37,070 nt of DNA from Saprospiraceae bacterium (GCA_016787415.1 JAEUUT010000019.1:1-37070), one strand, 5' to 3'; positions 14,475 to 23,665 are shown, counted from the stretch's first letter. Notes: generated by a model not told the origin, from the sequence alone. Numbers and translations: made by a program.

Positions 14475-16808
14475 ATGGCTCGTAAAGCATTCCTTTTCCT
14501 ATCCGCATTTTTACTGCTTCTTGGCAACGCCGTTACCCAAACAACACTCCCGCGCAGCACACCCGAAGCGGAAGGCGTATCATCCAAAAACATCCTGCAA
14601 TTTCTCGAAGCGGCCGAAAAAAGTCCGCATGAAATGCACAGCATTATGATGCTACGCCACGGAAAAGTGATCGCCGAAGGCTGGTGGGCGCCCTATCGTG
14701 CCGATGTCAAACACACCATGTACTCCTGTAGTAAGAGTTTTACAGCGACAGCCGTTGGTTTGGCCGTTCACGAAGGGAAATTGAGTGTGGAAGACAAGGT
14801 GGTGTCGTTTTTCCCGGATCAATTGCCCGAAACCGTGAGTGCCAACCTCGCAGCCTTGCGCGTACGCGACCTGTTGAGCATGACCGCAGGCCAGGAGCCC
14901 GACCCGACGCCTGTCATTCGGAATGCAGATAACTGGACCAGGGCCTTTCTGGCTACCCCAGTTCTGAACCAGCCCGGCAGCAAATTCTTGTACAACTCCC
15001 TGGCTACGTATATGTTATCTGCCATTGTACAGAAGGTCACCGGCGAAAAAATCATCGACTACCTGACGCCGCGTTTGTTTGCGCCGCTGGGCATCACAGG
15101 CATGGATTGGGAAACAACACCCGATAACATCAACACAGGGGGCTGGGGTTTGCGCATCAAAACCGAAGACATGGCGCGTTTTGGGCAGTTGTTTTTGCAA
15201 AAAGGACGCTGGAACGGCCAACAGGTGCTGCCGGCCGCCTGGGTGCAAGAAGCCAGTACCGCCAAAATCATTCAACACCCCGATATGCCGCAATCCAAAC
15301 GCGATTCCAGCGATTGGGAACAGGGATATTGCTACCAGATGTGGCGGAGCCGCAACAATTCCTTTCGCGGCGACGGCGCTTTCGGGCAGTTTATAATCGT
15401 AATGCCCGATCAGGATGCTGTCATTGCCATCACATCGGAAACGCCGGATATGCAGGCCGAATTCAACCTGGTATGGAAATACCTTTTCCCTGCCATGCAA
15501 GCCACCGCGCTGCCGGCGGATGCCAAAAGCGCAGCGGCATTGAAACAAAAACTGGCTGCGCTGGCGCTGCCTGTACCGGCCAAAACAAAGGCGCCTGCCC
15601 TTCAAAAAAACATAGCCGGAAAAACCTTCGCTGTTTCACCCAACGAGCAATTCATCCGTTCCATGTCTTTCAACTGGAAGAACGATCTGTGCGAAGCAGG
15701 CATTCAAATTGCCGACCAGACCTACACCCTTGCTTTGGGTTCAGGCAAATGGGCTTTTGGCGAAACCGCCAAACTCGGCCCCAATCTGGTACAACTGGCC
15801 AAAGGACATTTCGCCGGGCTTCCACCCTCCAAAATAGCCGGGGCTTACCGCTGGGTCGACGAGCAAACCCTCGAACTCACCCTGCGCTATTACGAAAGCC
15901 CACACACCCAGGTTTTTACCTGCAAGTTTGATCAAAACAACCTGAGTGTGGACATTCAAAGCAGTTTTGACAAAAAAAATGTAAAAACCATCAAAGGAAC
16001 GATGGCTGCTGCCATGCCCACACCAACCCGCCTTATCATTCGGGGCGACGATATGGGGTTTTCACATTCTGGAAACGAAGCCTTGCTCAAAGCATCCAAA
16101 GAAGGCATTCAGACCTCGATTGAAGTGCTGGTGCCCTCTCCGTGGTTTCCGGAGGCAGTACGTATGCTGCAAGCCAATCCGGGTATCGACGCAGGCGTAC
16201 ATCTCGCACTCACCAGCGAATGGGATAATGTGAAATGGCGCCCCCTGACTGCCGCAACCAGCCTGCGAAATGCGGACGGCTATTTCTTCCCGATGGTGTT
16301 TCCGAATAACAACTACCCCGGCCAATCGATTTCTGAAAATCCCTGGAAAATAGAAGACATTGAAAAGGAATTCAGGGCACAGATTGAGACAGCCCTGCGT
16401 AGTTTGCCGCAAGTGAGCCACCTGTCTGCGCACATGGGTTGCGCCAACCTGTCGCCGGAAGTAAAGGCGCTGGCTCAAAAACTCGCGGCCGAGTACAAAT
16501 TGCCCCTGGAAGGCGGGGAAGGGGCCTTAAACTGGTTTTGGTATGATGGCCCGCACCAGACATTTGCCGAGAAAAAACAAAGTTTTTTGAAATCGCTGCA
16601 AAAACTCGAACCTGGCCAAACCTATATGTTTCTCGATCATCCGGGGATGGATGGCGCTGAATTACAGGCCATCCATCACATCGGTTATGAAAACGTGGCT
16701 GCCGACCGACAAGGGGTAACTGATTTGTTTACCGACCCCGACGTCCGGCAGTTTATTGAGAAAAACGGTATTCGGCTGATCAGTTACAAGGATCTTGGCC
16801 GACCGTAA
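14475..16808 (+). CDS. Exported serine hydrolase fused to ChbG/YdjC-like deacetylase
   Basis: This 777-residue protein joins two unrelated enzymes. After a signal peptide (1-21), residues about 25-345 are a beta-lactamase/class C-type serine hydrolase with the S84-x-x-K87 nucleophile motif (SCSK), the Y173-N-S motif and a late Gly-rich strand (GDGAFGQF). A beta-rich accessory domain (about 380-505) is typical of these hydrolases. After a short linker (AAAMPTPT), residues about 518-777 form a ChbG/YdjC carbohydrate deacetylase domain with D525-D526 (RGDDMGFS), H576 (GVHLAL), H649/H653 and the DHPG strand near 722. These are the usual metal and catalytic residues. The frame is open throughout. 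It probably acts on surface glycans or peptidoglycan-like material in the periplasm; this is inference. The ATG at 14475 is chosen because the signal peptide starts there. Confidence 0.9.
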   Translation: MARKAFLFLSAFLLLLGNAVTQTTLPRSTPEAEGVSSKNILQFLEAAEKSPHEMHSIMMLRHGKVIAEGWWAPYRADVKHTMYSCSKSFTATAVGLAVHEGKLSVEDKVVSFFPDQLPETVSANLAALRVRDLLSMTAGQEPDPTPVIRNADNWTRAFLATPVLNQPGSKFLYNSLATYMLSAIVQKVTGEKIIDYLTPRLFAPLGITGMDWETTPDNINTGGWGLRIKTEDMARFGQLFLQKGRWNGQQVLPAAWVQEASTAKIIQHPDMPQSKRDSSDWEQGYCYQMWRSRNNSFRGDGAFGQFIIVMPDQDAVIAITSETPDMQAEFNLVWKYLFPAMQATALPADAKSAAALKQKLAALALPVPAKTKAPALQKNIAGKTFAVSPNEQFIRSMSFNWKNDLCEAGIQIADQTYTLALGSGKWAFGETAKLGPNLVQLAKGHFAGLPPSKIAGAYRWVDEQTLELTLRYYESPHTQVFTCKFDQNNLSVDIQSSFDKKNVKTIKGTMAAAMPTPTRLIIRGDDMGFSHSGNEALLKASKEGIQTSIEVLVPSPWFPEAVRMLQANPGIDAGVHLALTSEWDNVKWRPLTAATSLRNADGYFFPMVFPNNNYPGQSISENPWKIEDIEKEFRAQIETALRSLPQVSHLSAHMGCANLSPEVKALAQKLAAEYKLPLEGGEGALNWFWYDGPHQTFAEKKQSFLKSLQKLEPGQTYMFLDHPGMDGAELQAIHHIGYENVAADRQGVTDLFTDPDVRQFIEKNGIRLISYKDLGRP

Positions 16809-17423
16809 TTATTCTCCAAATCCAAACGCTACGCCCAGGTTGACATTGACAAGGCGGTTTTGTGCATCCGAACCGCTTTTGGAGCCGGCTACGTCGAGCA
16901 GACCGTGGGTGTATGCTACGTCGAAATTGAGCCAGGTGCGTTCTGCCAGGCGGTAGTTGAAACCAGCACCGGCATGGAGGCCTACGTCGAAACCTTCGTA
17001 CGCATCTTTGGAGTTAATGGTTGTGGTAGTTTCACCGGAGCGAATTTCAGATTTGCCTCCTACCAGGAAAGCAAATGAAGGCCCTACGAACACTTTCGGG
17101 CGGAAATCCTGCCCGAGTTTTCCAAAGAAATACTGGAATTTAAGCGGAACGCGGATGTAGTTCAGTTTGGTAGTCAACGTGGCATTGCCAATATCCTGTT
17201 TCACGCCTTCTTCGGAGTAGCGGGCTTCAATGCCGATACCGGCACTTTCCAGGATGCTGTAATTGTAGGTAAAACCTGCGTTGAAGGATGGGCGGCCGGA
17301 GGTATTGCTCAGATCAGATAACCAGGCGTAGTTGAAACCGGCCGTTGGGCCGAATGATTGAACCTGTGCCTGTGCAAAATATCCGGAAAAAACAGTGGCG
17401 AGGATAAACAGTACTTTTTTCAT
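16809..17423 (-). CDS. Outer membrane beta-barrel protein (PorT/OMP_b-brl_2 type)
   Basis: This 204-residue protein has a signal peptide (1-20, ending FAQAQ) and alternating amphipathic strands typical of eight-stranded outer membrane barrels: SFGPTAGFNYAWLSDLS, YNYSILESAGIGIEARYSE, LNYIRVPLKFQYFFGK, KVFVGPSFAFLVGG and a terminal aromatic-poor strand (LGVAFGFGE). It belongs to the porin-family/OMP_b-brl_2 group common in Bacteroidota, function unassigned. The start at 17423 is chosen because the signal peptide begins there. The stop codon abuts the convergent hydrolase stop with no base between. A long hairpin ends two bases before the start codon. Confidence 0.87.
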   Translation of the reverse strand: MKKVLFILATVFSGYFAQAQVQSFGPTAGFNYAWLSDLSNTSGRPSFNAGFTYNYSILESAGIGIEARYSEEGVKQDIGNATLTTKLNYIRVPLKFQYFFGKLGQDFRPKVFVGPSFAFLVGGKSEIRSGETTTTINSKDAYEGFDVGLHAGAGFNYRLAERTWLNFDVAYTHGLLDVAGSKSGSDAQNRLVNVNLGVAFGFGE

Positions 17424-17425
17424 GA

Positions 17426-17478
17426 CGATCAGTTGTTTCGGGCACATCAAAAATTGACATGCCCGAAACTACTGATCG
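17426..17478 (-). promoter_or_regulatory. 19-bp stem-loop immediately upstream of the barrel gene start
   Basis: Arms 17426-17444 and 17460-17478 are complementary at 18 of 19 positions around a 15-base loop. On the minus strand the stem ends two bases before the ATG of the barrel gene and begins 39 bases after the stop of the T9SS gene upstream. It may be a terminator for that gene without a clear T-run, a translation-blocking hairpin, or a protein-binding dyad. Confidence 0.7.
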
Positions 17479-17517
17479 CATTACTGTACGAAAACGGGGA
17501 TTTTTTTACTCAAATCC

Positions 17518-19638
17518 TCATTTCTCTTTCGTCAATTTCCTCGTAATAGTACCTGAAGCCGTTTTCAGGACGATAAAATAAGTGCCAACAGAAAGACCTG
17601 TTGTGCGCATGGTATGAGACTGCGATGAGGCCAGCGTATTTTCTTCCATGACAACCCTTCCAAAGCGGTCGAAAACCTGAATATTCTGAACTGTCAGGTT
17701 TTTATCCCACGACAAGTTCACTTGGTCGCGTGCAGGATTGGGCCATACCAGCAAGGATGCAGCATTGGTATTTTGCTCATCCACACTGTTCACTGCATCG
17801 CTCACGATAAACGTCCGCACAAAGTGGCTCACAGCATTGCTCACATCCACCGTGTATGTGCCAGGTGCGTTTACATCAATGGTCTGGGTAGTATCGCCGG
17901 TGCTCCACAGGTATTTAAAATTGCCTACAGCAGACATAGAGAACGTAATATTCCAGTTTATCAGACCGCCGATGAAGCCAGCGTTTTCGTCGACCAGACC
18001 CAGTTTCCAGGTGCCGTTTACAGGCGTGTTGAGAATATCAGTCCATTTGCCTTCTACCTGAAATTCGCCGGTGAACGGAGCGGCAGAGGCGGGTGCAAAT
18101 GGGCCAGGGTAATTGATCGGCAGGGTGGCTTCCGGTGAAAAACAGGTGCCGGTGTAGTTGTCTCCATTGCCGCCGTTGTTCGAGGTTAGTTCCACGAAAC
18201 GCTCATCGGGTGCTATCAAAAATACATCGAGGTCGTCGAGCCAGGTATGTTCAATATTCATACACACCGACTTGACAGCTTTTACAGTGCCCAGGTTGGA
18301 ATACGGCAAGTCGACTGTAACAGGCGAAGCGATCAATGCATCTACAGGTTCTATTTGGTAATAATTGGTATTGGAAAAGGTTCGTTCCTGCCCGGAAAAA
18401 GTGGTAGGTATCGCATCCAGGTGCGCCGTTCCACCCACCAGTGCGTACTCATAAATATTGCCTTGCAGCATACTGGAATCCGGGTCAGCAATAAACAGGG
18501 TAAACTGCCGAGCCAGGCATCCCGGACCCGAAACATTCACAACAATCGTTTCCAATCCTTCCAGAAGAGAATCCGGAATCGGTTGAAAAACCACATGCAG
18601 CATTGTGTCCGCAGTAGAAATGGTATAAACGGGGTCTACTGCAAGGTAATCGACGCCATTTTCTGCTTCGCCGCCAATGGTAATGGTCAGGGGCAGTGCA
18701 CTGGCAGGAATATCTGTCAAGGCAATATCGATGGTATCGCCGATGGCGTTTTCCGGAATTACATTTTCGCCCGGATTGAAGGATGCCTGAATGTCTATAG
18801 CGCCGCCAAAACTGTTGCCTTCCAGAAACACGCCAGTGTCAAATACCCCGTCACCGACATCGGCCAAGGCAATTGTCATTTCATACGTTTCGCAAGGCAC
18901 AACGGCCGCTTCCGCAATAAATGGCGTGGTGAGTCCGTCATAGACGGGTTGGTTTGAACTGGTATTGTTGTCGATGTAATACTGAACGTTCGTGGGAAAG
19001 CAATCGGCGGTAACCTCGTTGAACGGATGGACATTATTGATCGCTACAGGCAGGTTGGTATTGGGCACCAGTGCAATATTGAAATCATTGTACTGTTCGC
19101 CGCCGCCGGGTTTAGGACCGCTCAGGAAAAATCCGAAGATGTCGTTGAAGTAAGTGCAGGCATATTCCGGGTATTCTTCCGATGCAAACACATAACGAAA
19201 GCGAATGGAATCGCTGCTGGGCCGAAAAGTAATTTTGTAATATAGTACATCATACAATGGCCCCGTCGACAGCATCTGCAAAGCGTTGGATACAGCCGTA
19301 CTGCCATTGTTGGTAGAAGCAAAAACGGAGCCTGTCTCTTCGGCTCCTTGTTGCGTACCATCTGATGCCGCCGAGCCTGTGGTCAGAATCAATCCGCGTT
19401 CAACACCAGCGGCATTGGAGCCGCCGGAGAAAAAACCCACGGCTTCGGGTTTGCCGGCAAATTCCACATTCAACACATCGATACCCGCGCCGGTAAAGAA
19501 ATGGTCGATTAACGCATTGGGATCATATGGCGGTTGGTTGGAAGGGGTTACCGTAAGCAGGGTTTGAGCGGAAGCAAAAACGCTCACAAAGCAAAAAGTT
19601 ATGAATAAACAGGGGCGCATAAGCAGTTTTTTTTTCAA
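17518..19638 (-). CDS. T9SS-secreted choice-of-anchor L protein with P-domain
   Basis: This 706-residue surface or secreted protein has a signal peptide (1-24). A choice-of-anchor L domain follows (about 28-235; SGGSNAAGVERGLILTTGSA, FRYVFASEEYPEY, NDIFGFFLSGP are typical). Next comes a Calx-beta-like region (about 280-385), a proprotein-convertase P-type domain (about 395-570; HTWLDDLDVFLIAP, NPVNGTWKLGLVDE-like stretches) and a type A T9SS sorting domain (about 625-706; VWPNPARDQVNLSW, GLSVGTYFIVLKT). It has no recognised enzyme domain and is probably an adhesin or structural surface protein. It starts 9 bp after the PD40 gene, so the two form an operon. A shorter start at Met7 is possible. 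Confidence 0.92.
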   Translation of the reverse strand: MKKKLLMRPCLFITFCFVSVFASAQTLLTVTPSNQPPYDPNALIDHFFTGAGIDVLNVEFAGKPEAVGFFSGGSNAAGVERGLILTTGSAASDGTQQGAEETGSVFASTNNGSTAVSNALQMLSTGPLYDVLYYKITFRPSSDSIRFRYVFASEEYPEYACTYFNDIFGFFLSGPKPGGGEQYNDFNIALVPNTNLPVAINNVHPFNEVTADCFPTNVQYYIDNNTSSNQPVYDGLTTPFIAEAAVVPCETYEMTIALADVGDGVFDTGVFLEGNSFGGAIDIQASFNPGENVIPENAIGDTIDIALTDIPASALPLTITIGGEAENGVDYLAVDPVYTISTADTMLHVVFQPIPDSLLEGLETIVVNVSGPGCLARQFTLFIADPDSSMLQGNIYEYALVGGTAHLDAIPTTFSGQERTFSNTNYYQIEPVDALIASPVTVDLPYSNLGTVKAVKSVCMNIEHTWLDDLDVFLIAPDERFVELTSNNGGNGDNYTGTCFSPEATLPINYPGPFAPASAAPFTGEFQVEGKWTDILNTPVNGTWKLGLVDENAGFIGGLINWNITFSMSAVGNFKYLWSTGDTTQTIDVNAPGTYTVDVSNAVSHFVRTFIVSDAVNSVDEQNTNAASLLVWPNPARDQVNLSWDKNLTVQNIQVFDRFGRVVMEENTLASSQSHTMRTTGLSVGTYFIVLKTASGTITRKLTKEK

Positions 19639-19647
19639 AAGTATAGT

Positions 19648-21624
19648 TTAGTTTTCAATTTCCAGCATCCAGATATTTGCTTTTTCCTGATCGCGACCGT
19701 ATCTGGCAAAAAACATCCTTTTTCCATCCGGAGAAACGTGCCCGAATCCATTATGGCTGTGTATTCCATTGATGTGTTTGCCCATATTCAGCGGCCTCGA
19801 CCAATCGAGAATCCAGTCGTTGCCATGCCGCTCCGACACAAATACATCGGATTGTCCGAGCCCGGGATATTCCGTGCTGGTGAAATACAGTTTCCTGCCA
19901 TCTGCCGACAAAAACGGGTTGCCTTCGTTGCCATCCGTATTGATATCGGAACCAAGCCCCTGCGGCTCGCTCCAGTGCCCGTCGGCAGCACGGCGCGAAA
20001 TAAACAAGTCCATATCAGGCGCATCAAGCACACCACCGGCTGTGTAGGCGCCTTCCAGGATCATGGTAGCGCCGTCGGCAGAGAGTACAGCCTTGCCTAT
20101 CAAGCCCAGCCCGGAAAGTGCGATCGGCACAGGTGCCGACCAAACGCCGCTTTTTTGCCGGCTGAGGTACAAGGCGCCGTTTGATTGCAAAAGCATGGTT
20201 TTCCCATCGGCTGTCAGCGATAAAGGAATCTGATCACCGGGGCAAGACAAAGATTCTATACATTCGGGCGACGACCAGCCTGCTGTTCCCTTCCGGCTGC
20301 AAAAGACATCCATACCTGCCTGGTTGTCTGCCCTGCGGGACGAAGCGAAATACAGCACCGTTTGCGCAGTATCCAGCACCGGATTTGTTTCATCATGGCC
20401 TTCCGTGTTTATTGTCTCCAGGTAAGTTTCCTTTATTTCAGGGTCATGTTTCTGGAAAATGGGTAGCAATCCGTCAATAAATGGTTTTGCTCTGACTTGA
20501 TAGTCAAAATTGGAAGCACAGCCTTTGGGCAAGGTGTCGGGGAAATACGGCCGCGCATCGGTCAGCAGCCGGGTAGCGCTGCCGTACAATTCTTCTACCG
20601 TACAAAACTGAAGGGTTTCTTCCAGCAATCGGAAAGCGGAATACCGGGGCGCGTAGCGCGAGATATAATACAGGGCGTTTTCCAGCATGGCGGTGGTATC
20701 CCGACGAGCCTTGCCTGTGCGTAGTTGCTCCCGAAGGGTGGCACGCTGCCGCAGGTCTTGTAAAACAGCGTATTGCGCAGGCGTTAGTCCGATGGCCGCA
20801 TCCTGATCCTCCAGCGAAAAAATAGCATTCAGCAGCACCGTTTCCATCACTGTCCATTGGTTGTTGCTTTCAAAATCGAGCATCGGCGCCAGTTCTCTCC
20901 GGCACAACAACTGACGCACCTCTTCCTGCCAGCAATCGCGCGCTACAAAACTGGAAGGATGGTCTTTCACATATTTATTCCATTCGCATAATGTGTATTG
21001 CTGTTGAAATGCAGGCCAGAGTTGGTTGTACATCTGCCTCGACAACCTGTAGTTGGCAGGATATACCCACCCGAGGTGCCGATGTACAATGGCCGTCATC
21101 GTCTGGTAATCGACCGACCGCAACTGCGCATTTACAACCTGGTAGTGCGTAGAGTCCAATTCCGTTTGTAAGGAAGGTATGGGGTGTTTCCAGTCCGCCA
21201 GCAACGAATCCAGCGCAGCAATGGAGCCGCTGGAACGTACGCCGGCCATGGCCCAGCCTTGCGCCTGCATGCGCAAGTCGGCCATGGCGAGGGTGTCTGT
21301 GCCGTATTTGCGCAAGAGCCGCTTTCGGTTACGCCTGGAAAGTGTTCTCCATGCACTGTCTGCCCGTATCAGATCGTTGTTGAGCAGCAGCAACCCGGAA
21401 AGGCTGCGTTCGGAACGCAAGGCCATTTTGTCGATCAGGAAAATAGCCGCAGGGCCCAGTTTGGGATGATGGCGGTATCGCTGAAAAACCGGCGTAGCAG
21501 CCTCGTAATTCTGTTTAAGGTAGTAGCGTTTGTACGCTTTAGAGAACGATTGAGCCTCGACGGTCGAAGCGCAGCACACATATCCCAAAGCGAGGATCAG
21601 GCTGCGAAAAAGAAATTGTTTCAT
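19648..21624 (-). CDS. Exported PD40/WD40-like propeller protein
   Basis: This 658-residue protein has a signal peptide (1-24, ending VEAQS). The N-terminal half (about 25-370) is helical and repeat-like, resembling TPR/SEL-type packing. The C-terminal half (about 395-658) carries PD40/TolB-type propeller repeats with the usual phrases: YFASSRRADNQAGMDVF, LSLTADGKTMLLQS, PFLSADGRKLYFTSTEYPG and HVSPDGKRMFFARYG. Related Bacteroidota proteins often end with an OmpA domain and include T9SS core components; here no OmpA domain is present. It is transcribed just ahead of the choice-of-anchor L gene, which suggests that they work together at the cell surface. A heptamer inverted-repeat element lies 28 bp before its start codon. 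Confidence 0.82.
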   Translation of the reverse strand: MKQFLFRSLILALGYVCCASTVEAQSFSKAYKRYYLKQNYEAATPVFQRYRHHPKLGPAAIFLIDKMALRSERSLSGLLLLNNDLIRADSAWRTLSRRNRKRLLRKYGTDTLAMADLRMQAQGWAMAGVRSSGSIAALDSLLADWKHPIPSLQTELDSTHYQVVNAQLRSVDYQTMTAIVHRHLGWVYPANYRLSRQMYNQLWPAFQQQYTLCEWNKYVKDHPSSFVARDCWQEEVRQLLCRRELAPMLDFESNNQWTVMETVLLNAIFSLEDQDAAIGLTPAQYAVLQDLRQRATLREQLRTGKARRDTTAMLENALYYISRYAPRYSAFRLLEETLQFCTVEELYGSATRLLTDARPYFPDTLPKGCASNFDYQVRAKPFIDGLLPIFQKHDPEIKETYLETINTEGHDETNPVLDTAQTVLYFASSRRADNQAGMDVFCSRKGTAGWSSPECIESLSCPGDQIPLSLTADGKTMLLQSNGALYLSRQKSGVWSAPVPIALSGLGLIGKAVLSADGATMILEGAYTAGGVLDAPDMDLFISRRAADGHWSEPQGLGSDINTDGNEGNPFLSADGRKLYFTSTEYPGLGQSDVFVSERHGNDWILDWSRPLNMGKHINGIHSHNGFGHVSPDGKRMFFARYGRDQEKANIWMLEIEN

Positions 21625-21652
21625 GTGTTTTCATATCGACCGTACTTTTTTA

Positions 21653-21786
21653 AGTCCTGAGTCGTAAGTCCTGAGTCCTGAGTCTGTAGCGTACACGTTG
21701 TTGTTTCTGGCATTTCTATAACCAAACGTCAAGAACATGAACGTGTAATCTACGGACTCAGGACTCAGGACTTACGACTCAGGACT
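21653..21786. repeat. Heptamer inverted-repeat element, copy 3
   Basis: The arms 21653-21689 and 21750-21786 are complementary over 37 bp with one mismatch, and their outer five heptamers are the same as in copy 1. The core differs from copies 1 and 2: CGTACACGTT faces AACGTGTA, and the inner TTTGGC/CCAAAAG is only faintly kept. The element fills the gap between two minus-strand genes, beginning one base beyond the acyltransferase stop codon (TGA at 21788-21790). Confidence 0.94.
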
Positions 21787-21787
21787 A

Positions 21788-22861
21788 TCAAGTAATTTTC
21801 TTCCCACCCGGCATCGTCCTCAAAAAAGCAATCATCATAAAAGACATGATGGTTACCAAACCGATTAGAATTGGAATACCCTTGAATGGTGGTTCCTTGC
21901 TGTGCCAGTAGCCGCATTGAGCCCACCAGTCTATTACCAAAACGTGTGCAAGATAAATACCAAAACTTGCAGCCGCAAAATCTTTTTCTATGTCGATCAA
22001 GGGGCGGTTGTTGCAGGTATATTTTACAAATAAAAACCAACCTGCAGCCGAAAGGGAAACATTGGGCGTGAGGTAATCATAGAAAAAGGTGAAGTTTTGC
22101 CCTTTTGTATGACTAAACCAGTAGGAAAGCAGCGCGGTGGCCACGGTGCCCAGTATGATCATTGCAAGGCCTGCGTACCCCAGTTGGCGTTGTGAAAATG
22201 GCCAGGGCTGACCGGATTTTGATTCATCGGCGGCAGGTTTGTTGCCCAAATAATAGCCCAGCACAAAATAGCCGGCGTTGTTGGTCACCAGTTCAAAATA
22301 AACACCGATAGAAATATGCCCGAATTCATAGAGCAGCTTGTACACCCAGGTACCAATGGCGCACAGCATCAGGAAATACAGCAAATCCTGTTCGGTAGCC
22401 GTTTTTACCCAGGCCCGCAAGATCGGGTAAATCAGGTACAGGCCAATAATGAGGTAAATAAACCAGAGGTGGTAATGTACCGGGCCTGACACTATGCGCG
22501 TTACCACTTCCCACACTGTAGCAGGCGTTCCTTTGGCAATAAAACTGTATAGCAGGTAGACAGCCATCCAGAACAATGCCGGAATAATGATGCGGGCAAA
22601 TCGTTTTTTCAGGAACACCGGCAATGGATAATCCTTGCTCAGCAACAGATACCCGCTCAACATTACAAACAATGGAACAGCGGGGCGTGCAAGTGAATTC
22701 CACCAGTTGCCAGCCCACCACCACCAGGTGTCCACATTGGGATAGGCATGTGCAATGGGCGCTGCAATGTGAATCGCGATGACCAGTACAGTAGCGATAT
22801 TGCGCAGCCGGTCGGCCCAGAAAAACGTCTCTCTTTCTTGTGGCACAGATATTCCTTGCAT
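21788..22861 (-). CDS. Acyltransferase 3 family membrane protein
   Basis: This 357-residue integral membrane protein belongs to the acyltransferase 3 (OafA/WecH-like) family, which transfers acetyl or other acyl groups to surface sugars. About ten hydrophobic helices can be seen. Family landmarks are RLRNIATVLVIAIHIAAP in the first helix with the conserved His, RPAVPLFVMLSGYLLL in the second, and KKRFARIIIPALFW (about 85-98). The C-terminal FGIYLAHVLVIDWW with its His is also typical. It lies 40 bp downstream of the MBL hydrolase, probably in one transcript. The acceptor is unknown, but a surface polysaccharide is likely. Confidence 0.9.
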   Translation of the reverse strand: MQGISVPQERETFFWADRLRNIATVLVIAIHIAAPIAHAYPNVDTWWWWAGNWWNSLARPAVPLFVMLSGYLLLSKDYPLPVFLKKRFARIIIPALFWMAVYLLYSFIAKGTPATVWEVVTRIVSGPVHYHLWFIYLIIGLYLIYPILRAWVKTATEQDLLYFLMLCAIGTWVYKLLYEFGHISIGVYFELVTNNAGYFVLGYYLGNKPAADESKSGQPWPFSQRQLGYAGLAMIILGTVATALLSYWFSHTKGQNFTFFYDYLTPNVSLSAAGWFLFVKYTCNNRPLIDIEKDFAAASFGIYLAHVLVIDWWAQCGYWHSKEPPFKGIPILIGLVTIMSFMMIAFLRTMPGGKKIT

Positions 22862-22901
22862 CTAAATGATATTTGAGTGAATACGGGAGAAAATAATAAA
22901 A

Positions 22902-23663
22902 TCAGAAAGGAATTTCCAGCCCGTCGTATGCCAGCGAAACGCCCGCTGGCATACGCGAGCCAGCCTCGGCAGCCAGACCCATGTGGTGACTGATGTGGGT
23001 GAGCCATGCCTGTTTGGGCCTTATCTGATCTACCAGTGCGAGCGCTTCCTCCAGGTTCATATGAGTAGGGTGCCACTCATGGTGCAACGCACTGGTGATA
23101 AGGTACTTCGTGTCAATAATTTTTTGCATTTCCGAAGGAAGCAGGCTTTTTACATCCGTAAGGTATGTCAATGTTTCAAACCTGTAACCAAGAATTGGTA
23201 ATCGTCCGTGTTGAACGCCGATGGGCACAATATGAAGGCCATTTACCACCAGTGGGCGATCCGAATCTATTTCTATCAATTCAATACGCGGCAAGCCTGG
23301 AATCGGCTCGCCAAAAATATATTCAAATCGTTTTCGCACTTCCGAAGCCACCCGTGGCAGGGCAAATACCCGCATGGGCTGGCCGCTTCTGAAATTCAGC
23401 GGGCGAATATCGTCGAGCCCGATCACATGATCGTTGTGTTCATGTGTGAGTACAATCGCATCGAGGTGAGACACGCCGGCACGCAGCATCTGCTGCCGGA
23501 AATCGGGGCCGGCATCAATCAGAATATTTACCTCTCCGGCAGTGACAAGCGCCGAAGAACGCAGGCGTTTGTCGCGCGCATCGGTCGACCTACATACCGC
23601 ACAGCCGCACCCGATGACGGGAACGCCTTGTGAAGTACCGGTTCCGAGCAGCGTTATTTTCAA
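22902..23663 (-). CDS. PhnP-like MBL-fold metallohydrolase
   Basis: This 253-residue enzyme starts MKITLLGTGTSQGVPVIGC and has the metallo-beta-lactamase metal motif HEHNDH (THEHNDHVIGLDD, about 74-86). It also has the cysteine-bearing GCGCAVC near residue 20 (an extra zinc site in PhnP-type proteins), Asp in the TYLTDV strand, and C-terminal LTHISHHMG. It is likely a phosphodiesterase acting on cyclic or tRNA-like phosphodiesters; the true substrate is unknown. The reading frame extends to 23807, but that part is repeat DNA. The start is set at a TTG (23661-23663), because it gives the exact family N-terminus and length. The heptamer array ends two bases before this TTG. Confidence 0.88.
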   Translation of the reverse strand: MKITLLGTGTSQGVPVIGCGCAVCRSTDARDKRLRSSALVTAGEVNILIDAGPDFRQQMLRAGVSHLDAIVLTHEHNDHVIGLDDIRPLNFRSGQPMRVFALPRVASEVRKRFEYIFGEPIPGLPRIELIEIDSDRPLVVNGLHIVPIGVQHGRLPILGYRFETLTYLTDVKSLLPSEMQKIIDTKYLITSALHHEWHPTHMNLEEALALVDQIRPKQAWLTHISHHMGLAAEAGSRMPAGVSLAYDGLEIPF

Positions 23664-23665
23664 AG

